A stretch of DNA of 64,000 bases from Larix kaempferi (GCA_027924585.1 BSBM01000299.1:33146001-33210000); one strand, 5' to 3'. Positions 10,716-23,185 are shown, counted from the stretch's first letter. Translations and numbers: made by a program. Notes: generated from the letters alone by a model not told the origin.

Positions 10716-13700
10716 TGTTGCCGCCTGGTTCCACACCTGGGGAAAATGCAGCAGAAGTCTTCAAGCTGCTGGTGTGGTCTTGGGGGCAAGTCAGAGTCAA
10801 GTGCTGTCACTTGGGACTCGACTCCTCCGTCTAGGCTTTCCTAGCGAAGCCAAGGGGGGTGGACCCTAAAAATAAAAAGAAAACTAAGGCGTCTAATCTA
10901 GGAGTTAGGAAAATATTTTTGATAACCAAGACAAAACAGCATATACTTTTGTGGAATAAAACAATCATTCATCATTTACTCCCATTCAATATAATCATCA
11001 TTCATTTGCACATTTGTCAATAATATGAAATAACGTTAAACAAGACCAGTGCCTTATAAAGGAGTCAAAAACAAATGCATGAGCAGAAAAAGTAGATGTT
11101 GTGTGAGTGTTCTTGGTTTATTTTAAAATTAATGTGAAGGTGATCTTTTTATTATAGCAGGTGGGTTCCCAATATACACAAGGTACAGGGGAACATGTCC
11201 AGAATTTTGAAGCGTGGCTTCCCTCTCAGGCTTGGGCTGAATCGGAGTCTCAAGGAGGTGTTCAGATGCTATACCAACGAGGGCAAGCCTAACGGTTTCC
11301 AAGAGGTCACTACTCAGTTTTGTCCCAAGCCTTCTGAGAAATTTCCCCACGACGGCAAAATATTCGTGATGTGCCGGATTTTCACATAAAGGTTTTTTAT
11401 TTGGGGTGGTGTTAGTTTCTATTACTAGTCATCTCCCCCTTTCTGATGTGTACCAACTGGATTAGACTGAGCTGCAAGTCGGCCACAGAGCATACGGGAG
11501 AAGATCTTGGTATTTTTTAGAAAAATTTTATGAACCAAAATTTTATCTTTTTAAACCCCAGGAGTCTCTTTTCAGGCACGTATTAGGGCAAGCCCTTATA
11601 CAGAAACCCTACTTCGGGAAAGCAAGGGGGGCGTTTTGAGTTTGTAAAAAAAATGGAAAAAACTACGTTTTGAGTGAACTTGTGGCCCGCCAGTGGAACG
11701 GACCAACAAGGTTGATTTCAAACCCTAGTTAATTTTATTTAATGCCGAAAATAAAAGAAGTAAACTACTCTAAAAAATCACACCATGAAAAGAGACGACA
11801 CAGGCCACCCCTGGGGGGATGGGGTGTGGGCGCTGGCTAGCCCATTTGCTCTCGTTTAATAATCGTTACAATGATCAGAGAAGTGCCCCAGTCTACTTAA
11901 AGTGACTTGGCGGCTTACAAATTTTGAGGGAAAATTAACCGGTTTTACAAAAATATGAATTTTGGTCCTCCGGATTGCCTGGATCCTCGAAATTTCGGCA
12001 GCACCTCCTCCTACCTGTTCGTCTTTTGCTGCAAACCAGCAAGCAATTATTAGTATAAGATGCCCAAAAACACTTTAAGAGTGTCTTTGGAACACTTCCT
12101 AAAAAACCCAAAAAATCTCTAAGTGAAAATCTAAGTAAAAAGCAATAAAATAACCAAGTAAGACAAGCAGTGAGGCTTGTTTACTTGGGATCTTTGCAAG
12201 CTTTATGAGCTGCAAAATACAAGCTCTAATTAACAGCCAGATATACTTTAAAATCAGAACTAACACTACTCAACAAAACTTTGAAAAATTTAACGATTTT
12301 TTGCAAGTTTTGAAAGAAGTAAAGATCTAATCAGTCAAAAATAAGAGCTCTAACAAACCACTAGACTAGATTCTTCTGAAAGTAGATCCTGATCTATTTT
12401 AAATGTTAACGATGGTATATAAATCAGAAAATACTTTTCTTATGTAACCAGTAACCAGAGCAAACTTTTTTGAAATAGAAGGGAGAGAGAGATGGAGCAA
12501 TTTTTTGTTGAATAAAACCGAAACTTTGGAGATCCTTTCCGGTGGTGAGTTGAGGGATTGTATCTGCATAAAAGATTAGATAAATAGAAGACACAAACAA
12601 GTTCTCCAACCTATCCGCCTGAGACAACCTGTAAAAACACCACAACTTGCAACAAAAAGATCAAATGTAGATAAAACACATAGTAGAAATTTGAAGAAAA
12701 TATTCATAAACAAATGATATATTTAAATCTGATCTCTACTAAAGCATAAAATGAAAGACTAAGCAATAAACAAATTACTCAAACTTTCGTCATAAACCAA
12801 TACTGATCTTTCCCTAAGCTATACTTGATTTTAAAGAAACAAAATGCATCAATACAAGTTACCTCATTTGAAACAAGACATTCATCCACTCACAAAGCCC
12901 AACACCATAAGTGACCTCCAAAGCCTTTTATTAATCAAGAAAAACCAAAAGTATTACAATGATAAGTTCCTTGCTATCCAACTCCAACTCTCTAGTGAAC
13001 AATGGAGAGAGCACTTCAATATATAGAGAATGGCTAAGGGGAGTGCGCCCATGTCAAGGAGAGGAATGGGGGAGTGGGTAGCTAAAAGCGTGGAGAGATA
13101 GGGGCTGCCTCCCCCTCTTACAAGCTGCCAACAACCAGCTGATATGGTGCTAACATGGCAGCACATAATGTGCTGCTCCCTCCCCAACTCGTGGGCTGCC
13201 CACTCAACAAATGCGCCCCTTTCCATGGTGAATGCGCCCCTCATATATGGGCATGATTATCTCCTCATTTGGGGCTGCCCAAACACCTTACAATCAACCC
13301 AAATCACTCCTAGATGAGTGCTGATCCAAAACTGACCATCAATTACTCAAAAATCTTTTTTATTTTTTAAGTCATTTTTTCCGTTTTTTGATTTTTTCAC
13401 GACTTTTTTGACTTTTTTGGGTTTTTTGGCCATAGGAAAAAATTGAAGCACCCAAACATTAGGAAAAGTGGGTTTAGGGGTTAAGGGGGTGCTCTGAGTT
13501 AGAAAACGAGCACCCCTAAGGCAAAAAATACCTCCAGATGCCCCTTATAGACCAATTACAAATTTTTTAATTGAACCATTAAAAAAAATGGCCCAATTTA
13601 CGGAAAAAATAAAACTCGCCAGAAATTAAAAAACAACCTAGGGGGACTTAGCACATGTCCATATGACTCAAAAACAACGTCTAGCATGTTCATATACATT

Positions 13701-14064
13701 GACTCATAGACTTTAACAACCCCCTAAGGCCCGTCAGCCTCCCCAGGCATTCCAGCTTTGGAGGAGCAGGAGAAAAACCAATTAATTATGTTATGCACTA
13801 ATGCAAAACATAATAGATAAGGTGAAAAACTCCTTGGAATACCTGACTTAGCCAAAAAGTCCTAGGGAACCAAGTCTTTTACAAAACACCATGCTAGTAT
13901 GTTTTTATTACAAACCCTGCAGGGCCATGGACATGTGGAAAAATTTAAAAACGGGGGCCTTTAAAAGGCCAGTTGGATATCAAATCACCAAAAATGAACA
14001 TGTATCATGTTCCACTCTTCCCGCTCGCTTGATAATCCAAGCAAGTACAACTTAGTTGGCAACA
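10716..14064 (-). mobile_element. Giant LTR-like element 1 (solo LTR or LARD), nested in copia reverse transcriptase
   Basis: The insertion has LTR-type ends TGTTGCC...GGCAACA and an exact 5-bp duplication CTCTC (10711-10715 and 14065-14069). It is 3349 bp with no coding capacity, no primer site and no repeated ends that I can see. This suggests one very long LTR left as a solo, or a large retrotransposon derivative. Its last 350 bp and first 150 bp resemble the second copy at 26153-30791 (shared CATTCCAGCTTTGGAGGA and AAGCCAAGGGGGGT). A TATA-like TATATA on the minus strand near 13019-13025 suggests minus orientation. Small open frames inside show no domain. Confidence 0.85.
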
Positions 14065-14400
14065 CTCTCTTAAACCCTTGCTGAAGAAGGTATGTGTCCA
14101 ATCTTTCATACCAGGCTCTAGGTGTTTGTTTAAGACCATAGAGGGCCTTTTTTAATTTCCAGACATGATCTTCTTTACCAGGCTCTTCAAAACCCTCAGG
14201 CTGTTCAGTGTATACTTCTTCCTTTAGGGTGCCATTCAAAAAGGCTGACTTTACATCCATTTGATAGACTTTGAAATTTTTATAACATGAGAATGCTAAA
14301 AACATCCTGATCAATTCCATTTGAGCTACAGGTGCAAAAGTCTCATCAAAATTAATTCCTTCCATTTGAGCATATCATTTGCAAACTAATCTTGCTTTGT
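14065..14400 (-). pseudogene. Copia family B reverse transcriptase, N-terminal part
   Basis: The minus strand encodes [28 protein letters not shown] (first catalytic aspartate) and ALYGLKQTPRAWYERL, all hallmark copia reverse transcriptase blocks. The conserved text stops exactly at 14069-14065, the target duplication CTCTC, where the nested element 10716-14064 begins. The last residues of the 14365-13985 open frame belong to the insertion. A stop lies just upstream near 14375. Confidence 0.9.
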
Positions 14401-14694
14401 TTCTAATGAATTTTCCATTTTCATTTAACTTATTCCTATACACCCATTTAGTATCAATTATATTTTTGTTTTTTGGTCGTGGAACTAACTCCTAGGTTCC
14501 ACTCTTTTCAATTTGATTTATTTCTTCTTTCATTGCATTATTCCAATGTTCATCCTTGAGGGCTTCACTAAAACTTCTTGGTTCAATTGTTGAAAGCAAT
14601 GCCAGATTTCTTCTCTGTGGTGCATGTCTCAGCTGCATTCCTTCTTCAATATTTCCAATAATAAGGTCTTCCGGATGATCCCGTCTTACAGATC

Positions 14695-15650
14695 TTAGTG
14701 AAGGTTTTGTACCTTTTGAGGAAGATGTTTTGTTTGTTCCTGTTCATCAGACTGTTCCTCTGTTGTTTCATTTGTTGTTTCTTCTTCATGAGACAAGTCA
14801 TCATCTATGCCCTCTGGCTCAGGTTCTGGTAGTTTTTGTGCTAGATCTTCCTCTACTACCACATCTATACTTTCAATTATCCTTTTCAGTGTCTCATTGT
14901 AACATTTGTAGGTTCTCTTTTCAGTCGAGTATCCTAAAAATATGCCTTCATCAGTCCTGGAATTAAATTTTCCAAGATTGTCATCAATAATTTTTATATA
15001 GCATTTGCTTCCAAATTTTTTGAAGTAATCTACAATGGCTTTTCTTCCTATCCATAACTCATAGGGAGTTTTGTCACAGTTGATTCTTAGCTGAGCCCTG
15101 TTAGTGATGTATACAACCGCTCCTACAACTTCTCTCCAAAAAGTTTCTGCTAGATTTGCCTCAAGCAACATAGTTCGGGCTACTTCTTGAACAATTCTGT
15201 TCTTTCTTTCAGAGAGACACCGTTTTGTTGAGGTGTATGTGCTGTGCAGTATTGTCTCTTGATTCCATGTACTTCACAATAATTTTTAAATTCGCTTGAT
15301 GTGAATTCTCCACCATTGTCAGATCTAAGACATTTAATTTTATGTCCACTTTCATTTTCAACCTTGGCTTTGAACAATTTGAATTTCTCAAAAGTTTCTG
15401 ATTTGCTCTTCAAAAAGGTGACCCAAGTCATCCTGGAATAATCATCAATAAATAACATGAAATACAACTCACCTTGAAGTGTTTGAACTCTCACAGGTCC
15501 ACATAGATCTGTATGGACTATCTCCAAGGGATGTAATGTTGATTGATATACTTTTGCTTTGAAGTTTGTTCTTACCTGCTTTCCATGCTGACATGATCTG
15601 CATAGTTTGTTTGCAGGTTTCGAGATTTTTGGCATCCCTATGACAGCTTT
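14695..15650 (-). pseudogene. Copia family B integrase, frameshifted
   Basis: The open frame 15635-15180 begins at the end of the zinc region (CRSCQHGKQVRTNF) and contains two catalytic acid boxes, VHTDLCGP and LRSDNGGEF, and TPQQNGV just before the third (E). The reading frame shifts near 15215. The continuation (ARTMLLEANLAETFW) is in the frame of the open piece 15171-14695, which carries the conserved integrase end (YELWIGRKAIVDYFKKFGSK) and an acidic linker towards reverse transcriptase. Integrase would insert the cDNA copy into the chromosome. Confidence 0.85.
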
Positions 15651-15902
15651 TGTCTTACTGATTTTTACAATGTTGTAAAAATTTAGATGTGCTAATCTTT
15701 TGTGCCAGAGCCAGCTGTTATCATTGGCTGATAAAGCATCTTTCTCCTTCTATTTCATCTAAGACATAAACACTTCCTGGTGATCTGATTCCCCTTCCTA
15801 TGATTTATTTAGAGCCATTTCTTCTTATCTCACAGTTGTGAGCAAAAAAGGTAACATTAAAATCAGCATCACATAATTGTCCAACACTCAACAGATCATG
15901 CT

Positions 15903-16460
15903 TTAGCCCTCAACGTAAAGAACATTTTGGGCCTTTGCATTTCCTTTAAATGCTACTGTTCCTTTTCCCAAGATTTTTGCAGTTCCATTATCTCCAAATG
16001 CTACATCACCACCTCTATCCTTTTTGAATGTGAGAAATTTGTCTTTATCTCCTGTCATATGCATGTTACAACCGCTGTCAATATACCATTTATTCTCATT
16101 TTTCTGAGCATAAAGAGCTATCCCACATATGTCGCTTGTCATACTTTCTTCATGAATAGTTCTAAGTCTACACTTGTCAGATGTGTGACCAAATTTATTG
16201 CACTTGGCGCATTCTATCTCTTGAGACAATATGGAAAAATAATTGTTGTTTTTTGAGTCAGTTCCCTCAATATACTTTCTTCTGGGAGGGTTTGCAAAAC
16301 TCCTTTTAGGTGCTCTACAATCAATAGCCTTATGTCCGAATTTATAACAGTTATAACAATGACCCAAAAAGAAATTTTGGTACCAGGAAAAGGCTGGTCT
16401 TCTTGAAGCCCGAAAGGAGAGATTGGTTGCACTCACCTTTGGTTCATCTTCTTGACCCAT
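15903..16460 (-). pseudogene. Copia family B gag end (two zinc knuckles) and protease active site
   Basis: An open frame of 185 codons encodes two further knuckles (CYNCYKFGHKAIDC and CAKCNKFGHTSDKC), then the protease motif WYIDSGCNMHMTG with the catalytic DSG, then the pre-integrase start (GNAKAQNVLYVEG). It is separated from the preceding gag piece by a stop near 16485 and ends at a stop inside the protein. Three knuckles in total is more than most copia elements have. The protease would cleave the polyprotein. Confidence 0.82.
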
Positions 16461-16484
16461 GCTGATTTGATGGTCATCTGGCTT

Positions 16485-17990
16485 TTATAGACAGATTACT
16501 TCCTTTTGCAACCTTTCACATTCTTTTTCCCTCAGAACTAACTGTCTTTGTGCCTCATTCAAGGGTTCATGAATCTTCTCAAGATTAGCCTTAAGTTGAG
16601 TGACAGCCTTATTGATTGCCAAGACTTCCTGATTCAGTGAGCATTCTGCTTTATGCTCCTTCTCTTTTGAGGTGTATCCAATTCCACTTTTTTCACCTAC
16701 ATGTTTTTGCTGCAAAAGCATGTTGTTTAAATCAAGTGAACTCTTTTGGAATCTTTGACTTAGTAAGTCTGTTTTCTTAAGTTTCTCCTTGAGTGAGTTG
16801 ATTTCCTCTTCCTTTCTTTGCAATACCACACTTAGTCTCTTTGCCAACTGATTCTTTGCAATCTGGTGGTTTTGTTCTTGCTTCTCATTCAAATTCTTTA
16901 GATTCTCAATTTCTTCCAAGGCTACAATAAGTTCTGCCTCGAGATCCACGATACCCTCATCATGTTTTGAGTGATCCTCATCATTTTCCTGTGCTAGATA
17001 TAGAATTTCATTGTTGCCTTTTGAGATAATTTCTTCTTCTTCTTCATCATCTGATACTCCTTCCTCATCTACCTTGGTGAATAGTGTTTGCTTGTTTACA
17101 AATCTTTTGTCTCCAAAATTTCTTCTAGGATTTATTTGCTTTTGCTTGTTCTTTATGGGACACTTGGCTGCAAAATGTCCAATTTTGCCGCAGTTGAAAC
17201 ACTTTAGTGGAAGCTTGCCCTTGTATCTTCCAGTTCCTCTTGGAAGTCTATTAACAAAGTTAGCTAGCTCTTCATCTGAGATCCCATTATCTGACGAGCA
17301 ACATTCATTGCTGTGATTCTTCTCCTTAGTCACTTTGAAGGCAGCCTCCTTTTGACTTGGATCTTGGATTCTCATTTCGTAAGCAATTAGGATGCCATGT
17401 AGTTCTTCAAGCATCAGATCATCCAGCTTTTCTCTGACTTCTATGGCCGAAACTTTTGGATTGAACCTTAATGGGAGAGTTCTCAAAACTTTCTATACTA
17501 CAGTAGATTGAGTTATTTTTTCACCCAAACCTTTCATAGTATTAACAATCTTTTCAACTCTTTGAAGGTATGCTGCAATATCTTCTTCTTCTGCCATCCT
17601 TAGACTTTCAAACTGAATCCTGTATATTTGCAATTTGGCTTGTTTAAGTTTAGAATCCCCTTGATAAATGGTGGCCAACTTGTCCTATATCCCTTTTGTT
17701 GTTGAGTAATTCATAACTTTGAAGAATTCAGTTTCACTAAGTCCTGCAAGTATGGCGATCATAGCTGTAGCATTATTTTGACATTCTTCAATTTCATCAG
17801 AAGTGGTAGGACGAGTTTTGGGTGGTTTGTATCCATCCGTTACACTGGTTCAAATGTCGAACCCATGGACATCAGATAGGCATTCATCCGCTTGCTCCAA
17901 TGGACATTGTTATTTCCATCGAATTTAGGAACATCCCTGAACTTGGATCCACCCATTTCAAAGTGTGTTCTAATATCCCCTTCAAGTGTT
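16485..17990 (-). pseudogene. Copia family B gag: capsid, zinc knuckle and coiled coil
   Basis: The start lies near 17950-17990, where the minus strand reads VPKFDGNNNVHWSKRM, the usual start of copia gag. The frame is broken by stops at about 17840, at 17493-17495 (TAG) and elsewhere. The largest open piece, 17486-16485 (333 codons), contains the capsid end, the knuckle CFNCGKIGHFAAKC (CX2CX4HX4C, RNA binding) and a long lysine/glutamate-rich coiled coil (about 200 residues). A gag with such an extended coiled coil is typical of SIRE-like elements. It would assemble particles in the cytoplasm. This copy is not translatable in full. Confidence 0.82.
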
Positions 17991-18010
17991 CAAACCTTAA
18001 AGAAGGGCCT

Positions 18011-18022
18011 GCTCTGAAACCA
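18011..18022 (-). other. Primer binding site of the family B copia element
   Basis: The minus strand reads TGGTTTCAGAGC, one base from the common initiator tRNA-Met site TGGTATCAGAGC, two bases inside the 5' LTR. Confidence 0.8.
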
Positions 18023-18024
18023 AT

Positions 18025-19444
18025 TGAAAACACACTCACAACACTGAGAAGGGGGGGGGGGGGCGCGGGTGAATCATTGTTGTAGGCTTCTATCAATTTA
18101 ATCTTTTTTTTAACGCTGATCTAACACACAGACTTAATCTTCAGCAATTAACTTAAGAAACCAAATGTATAACAACTGATATAAGAATGACACCAATTAT
18201 GAAATCTTCAAGTCTGAATATATTTATATATGACAAATTTACATTCAAAGTCTGTGCTTCAACATAGAGTACATGCACCAGCTGCAACTAGTGTTTAGGA
18301 GGCTTCAACCTCTAAAAAAAAACTCTCAGCTCCAACTGATGTATTTAGTTTAGGCTGCAACCTAAAGTTAGGTCTGCTCTTACTTGCTCCACCCTACCTC
18401 CACAGCAAGTTCCTTCTAAACCTGGTAAGATGATGCTGGCCCAGGAGACTCTCTTTTTATGCTGATGTTGTCTTAATTACCGATCCTGAGTATTAACCCT
18501 CCAACAAAAACTTTGCTGTGCACATCACTTCTGGCACTAGTTCGCTGCTCCTCAGTTTAGGCTGCAACCTAAAGTTAGGTCTGCCCTTACCTTGCTCCAC
18601 CCTACATCCACAGCAAGTTCCTTCTAATCCTGGTAAGATGATGCTGGCCCAGGAGACTCTCTTTTTATGCTGACGTTGTCTTAATCCCTGATCTTGAGTA
18701 TTAACCCACCAACAAAAACTTTGCTGTGCACATCACTTCTGGCACTAGTTCGCTGCTCCTCAGTCTTCTGCAGGTTCGGCTTATTCTACTCGCCCTTCTA
18801 ACCTCACATCAAAATGCATACATAAATCTGTTCTCCACTTGTGTATTTATAAAAGTATCCTTTAAAACAAAATTAGGGAGCCGACCTTCAAATTTCATAT
18901 TTTATTTAAAAAAAATAAAACTGGGCTGCTTGATTTTTATGGAGCCGACCTGAGTTTTCCTTCGAATCCTTTTTATTTAAGAGTCAATATTCCTTATTAA
19001 AACGATTTGGCTGCTCAGCCTTGACGTGTTAGTTTTACTATACTCTTCAGCCTTGACGTGTTAGTTTTACTATACTCTTTAAGCCTCCATGTATCAAGGG
19101 TTTGAGACCCTTACATCTTCTTTTGTAAAGGACTTGTAAGACTTCCAACGTCAACCAAATTGTGGGCTTAAAGACCCTCAATTATGGGCTGCTCAACGTA
19201 GATTCCTCTAGGGCTTGTTGAGGAAGAAGATTAGGGCTTCCAACACTTCGACCTGAGCTGAGATTAGGGCTTCCAACCCTTCGACCTGAGCTGAGATTAG
19301 GGCTTCCAACACTTCGACCTTCGAAATTTAACTTCAACGTACTTCATCATGTAATCTCAGGCCTGTGGTGCCTTCTATGCCTGCGAATCTGCTACTGGGT
19401 CTGATCAGCTCTTGTGACATCAATGCCAACACCAAGTTCCGACA
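18025..19444 (-). repeat. 5' LTR of the family B copia element, with internal duplications
   Basis: 1420 bp with TG...CA ends, adjoining the primer site and the CAGAA duplication. It is longer than the 3' LTR because of a tandem duplication of about 207 bp (copies starting near 18347 and 18554, each beginning AGTTTAGGCTGCAACC). Two small duplications add to this, of CCTTGACGTGTTAG near 19017-19080 and TCGACCTGAGCTGAG near 19247-19300. A long G run near 18050 also differs in length between the LTRs. Confidence 0.92.
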
Positions 19445-19449
19445 CAGAA

Positions 19450-19714
19450 GCTGTCTAGCATTGTTCCCAGATGCTAAATAATGGATACATAGTAACATAC
19501 TTGTGATGGTTGTGACAGTAAAGGTTTTTTCTAAGGATTGTAACTTTCTTCATCATGTTTTGCTTAGCAGTTTGACAATCGGGGGTTGGCTTTGTTTGTC
19601 CCAAGGCTCCTACAAAGCAAGGATGTTGCTGCTACATTTGGGTGGCCATAAAATATTTAATGAAATTGGTGGAGGTCATTGTGGTGCTAAATAATACAAC
19701 TCTTGATACTGCAA
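19450..19714. other. Anonymous DNA beside the copia insertion
   Basis: The open frame 19503-19694 (plus) shows no recognisable domain. Nothing else is seen. Confidence 0.4.
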
Positions 19715-20460
19715 AGCATAGTTTAAAAAATTGGTCCGTACGGAATCAGAGTCGGTTGATTTGATCGAGTAGAGGGTCAATCGAACCAAACCGACCCTTA
19801 AACTGGTTCAGTACCAAAATGGTTAGATCAGCTGAGTCACGAGATAGCTTGATCAATTTGTTTGGGTCAACACGTGTGGGGCTGCGGATAGCAAAATACT
19901 CAAAATTTTGTTTTTTATTATTATTCCAAGCAAAATAAGCACTAGTTGACCTCATGCTTCTAGGCAACGTAGGCATTCAGCTTGTACTTCTACTGCAGTT
20001 GCAGATGACCTTGAGGAGTCCGAGCATGAGCTAGATGATGATGCCATTGCTAGTCCTTCTAGTTCTTTTGCTTCTAGTTCTAGCAGTGATGATGTATGAC
20101 AGTTGACTATGTCGTATGATCATTGATGTATGATGTATGATCATGATGTTTTTTGGACTCTACAGGCCATATAGGCCTCATTGATTATGTATTTTGTTCC
20201 AAATATGTATTGTATAGTACACTTTGTGCCATTTCGATATATTCATTCTTATATGGTATATACTATATACATGAGCAGAGTTTGGATATTTTATCTCTAG
20301 TGCTTTGGAATCATGGATTAGAATCTTTAAAATATTGCTTTTCACGAAAATTTGAAGATTTTATGTATTTTTAGTAAACCGAGTCATTTAATTCAAATCG
20401 GCTGAGTCATTGTTTATTCGGAGTCCGAGTCGGAGTTGACCCTTGATCGATTCCGAGTCC
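19715..20460 (+). mobile_element. Probable hAT-type nonautonomous element with ACTCGG words
   Basis: Both sides are rich in GAGTCGG, GAGTCCGAGTC and CTGAGTCA words, which suggest subterminal transposase-binding repeats. Between them (about 19980-20098) the + strand reads as an acidic and serine-rich tail ending in a stop (VADDLEESEHELDDD, then a serine run). This matches the tail style of plant hAT proteins and resembles the tail in the element at 30839-31728. Terminal repeats and a target duplication could not be fixed. Confidence 0.45.
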
Positions 20461-23185
20461 GAGTCAAAGGCTTGTTGCTCTGTGCTAGTTTGTTGAAAAA
20501 GGTTTGATAGGATAATGGTGTATTGTTTGAAGGATGCGGAAGCAGTGGCGTGATGAGAACATGAGTGGACATGATTTTAAAATGGGATCTCTGCTTTAAT
20601 GGCAAGTTACATATTAAATCAAAGAAATTAAAACTTTGTTCTTTGAGTCTATTCTAGGTTATAAGTAAAGGAATTCAATTAGGTGAATACAAGCACAGAA
20701 TGGAAGTGAAGAGTTTTTAGAGGTAAATACAACCATTTACACTGAAAGCCAGGATTTCAGAAACTTAAATAAGTGAATATAATGGAAGAATGAAAGAGAG
20801 TGTGCGAAAATCCGTGAAATGCTTCTTGAAAGTTGTGTCTTTGCATTACTCCATGGTACATATTGATCATCCAAATTTGTGACAAAATTGGATTATGAAG
20901 ACACAAATAGATCTTTGGCATCTTAGAAAACTAGTTTAGAATAGATTACTTAACAAGAATAATGCTTCATACTTGAGAATCACTAAAAATGGGCAAAGAT
21001 TATGCTTACAGCTCATATAAAACAATCAATGGGTGCTGAATCGAATTGTATGTAGACACAGCTGTGGGACATGTGCATTTTCCCTAGATTTTAGAGGAAG
21101 GAAAAGCAAAGAGAGTTTTATTTTTGCAGGAAGTCAAATGAACAACTAGCAGTTGGCAACTCAAGGGTTTTTTTGTCATCAACTATTCACAGGAAAAAGA
21201 TTTTGTCTTAAAAATCTGTCCAGAATCGGTGGAAGGGAATGGAACTTTTGCTTGACAAAGTGTGTAAACAGTGGAAATTTTGAAGAAAATTGGAACATAA
21301 AATTGCAAGGAAAAAGATTGCACAACTTTTGATTGTAAAAGTTTTCTATCAATTTCTTCCATCCTCTATCTATTTATCACTAAGTTTCTGATGCTTTTAT
21401 ATTCATTTAATCTTATACACACATACTTCTTAGAGTGAATGAAAATGTAAACCCAACCTGCAGCTTGAGATGGAACAGCTTACTTGGTAGTCATGCCAGA
21501 CAGATTAATCCCAACTTGACATTTTGCGATGCATTTATTCATAATGATTCCATTTGTTTTATGCATGTAGGATTTATTTTTTGTACATCTTTTATTGCTT
21601 TTTCTAAGATTGAACCCATATGTTTTGCAGCTCACATTGCCTGGGGAATGCAGGGGTCGACTTATTGAATTGGTATGCTTAAAATCTCATTCATTGCTCT
21701 TCTAATTTGGTTTTATGTAGAAGATGCTTACATTAATGGAAAGAGTTACTTCATTTATTTTCTACTCTTTTAGCGGTTATCTTGTTATGCCAATGGCTCC
21801 TTTCATTGTCTTATTTTTTAATTTAATTCTGGTGTTCTTTTCTCTGATGTAGATAATCACGTCGATTTAAATTTATATTTGAAAATAACATTCTAGTTGA
21901 CTATTTCAATTCACTTCATTGCCCTTGCAATGCAAATTGTTTATTTTATGTTCTAGCTGATGCGTTGTTATTTCAAAAGTTCATTTTAACACAAGATAAA
22001 GTAGAAAATAGTGACAAGTAGTCATATTAATTACTCGTCTCTATTGGATTGCTGTACTTCAATAACGAGTGGTCAGCACAACCTTAGTTTGTAATAACTT
22101 AATAAGTCAAATCTAAAATCATCGAGTACTCGGTCAGTGACAAAATAAGTCACTAAACATTGCGTTGTCAATTCATAGACAAATCTAAAATTGTGAATGC
22201 CTAGACATAACACAATTATGTGTTGAAAAGCGTTGATTAGATCATAAAGATTGTAGACTAAATAGATTCTAGTTTTTTGACAAACATACAAGGAAAATTT
22301 CAGAAGATTAGGTCTTGGAGGTTTGCCTCTAGAAAAGAGATTTATTCATTTGGCACTGGCAGAGTGAAATCTCCCATATGTGAATGGAACCTTGAAAAAC
22401 TTGTTTTGGTTTTGTTTTTTCACTAAGTCTGCGTGGGATTGGGTATCCAAAATTTCCTAGTTAGTTCTTCCCTTTGTTTTGTCTCTTCATCATCTTAGAG
22501 GAGAAGTTGCAAGTTTGATGCAATATGGAAACTCATTAGGATAGAAGTTCTCTTATTTATGTTGAAAACTCACTTGTTGCCCTATGAGTAGGGAATCTCC
22601 TACCAACTCCCCAATGCCCTCTATTTGTTATAGCCAGTCACAACAATTTGAAGGGAGGCCTGACTGTCATGCTAGACATGTTGTTTGCGGACAGAGAGGA
22701 GGTGCCATCATTGGCCTTCCCTACGTTTTCCACAAGAAGACAAGCACTCATGGTTGGTCTTATCCATTTTTGAGGCAAAGAATCTTACCAATTCTAAGCA
22801 AGGAAACGATTGGTGGGAAACCATCATAAGCTAATGCACTTTCTCTTTGAATCAATACTCGAAGCACAGGCAACAATACAATTTAGTAGTTGTTGCAAAA
22901 TAGAAGTTCCACCAAACTCTTGAACTAAGATATGCCTTTGTTCTCCTTGGCTGCCATACTTCCAAATATCACTTCTTGTGACTTATATGCCTCGATTTGT
23001 TCCCTGATCTTCTCAGCAATCGCTGCTTTTGTGTTCAAATTCTTATTGCCACATAGAGGCCAATTGTGACTTCCTTTTCTTCATTTTTCTTTGAAACTAG
23101 AGAATAAACTTTCATGTTGCAAGCCAAGAGCAATGCATCAACTTGCTTCTTTGGTCAAGTAACTTACATTCCTCTTTAATCATCC
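20461..23185. other. Anonymous, AT-rich non-coding DNA
   Basis: Several short open frames (for example 21435-21668 plus, 22073-22291 minus, 22584-22829 plus) show no domain, repeat unit or transposon hallmark that I recognise. I see no RNA gene or tandem repeat. It may be intron of the gene downstream or intergenic. Confidence 0.5.

Larger units (their letters stand above)
8297..19444 (-). mobile_element. Copia LTR retrotransposon with SIRE-like organisation (family B), with nested insertion
   Basis: On the minus strand the order is 5' LTR (19444-18025), primer site, long gag with coiled coil and zinc knuckles, protease, integrase, reverse transcriptase, RNase H, several polypurine tracts and 3' LTR (9444-8297). 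Integrase ahead of reverse transcriptase is diagnostic of Ty1/copia. The 5-bp target duplication CAGAA flanks it exactly (8292-8296 and 19445-19449). The long coiled-coil gag and repeated GGGGGAG tracts resemble the SIRE/Maximus lineage, which is my inference. Stops, frameshifts, a fold-back duplication and a 3.35-kb nested element in the reverse transcriptase make this copy inactive. Confidence 0.93.
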
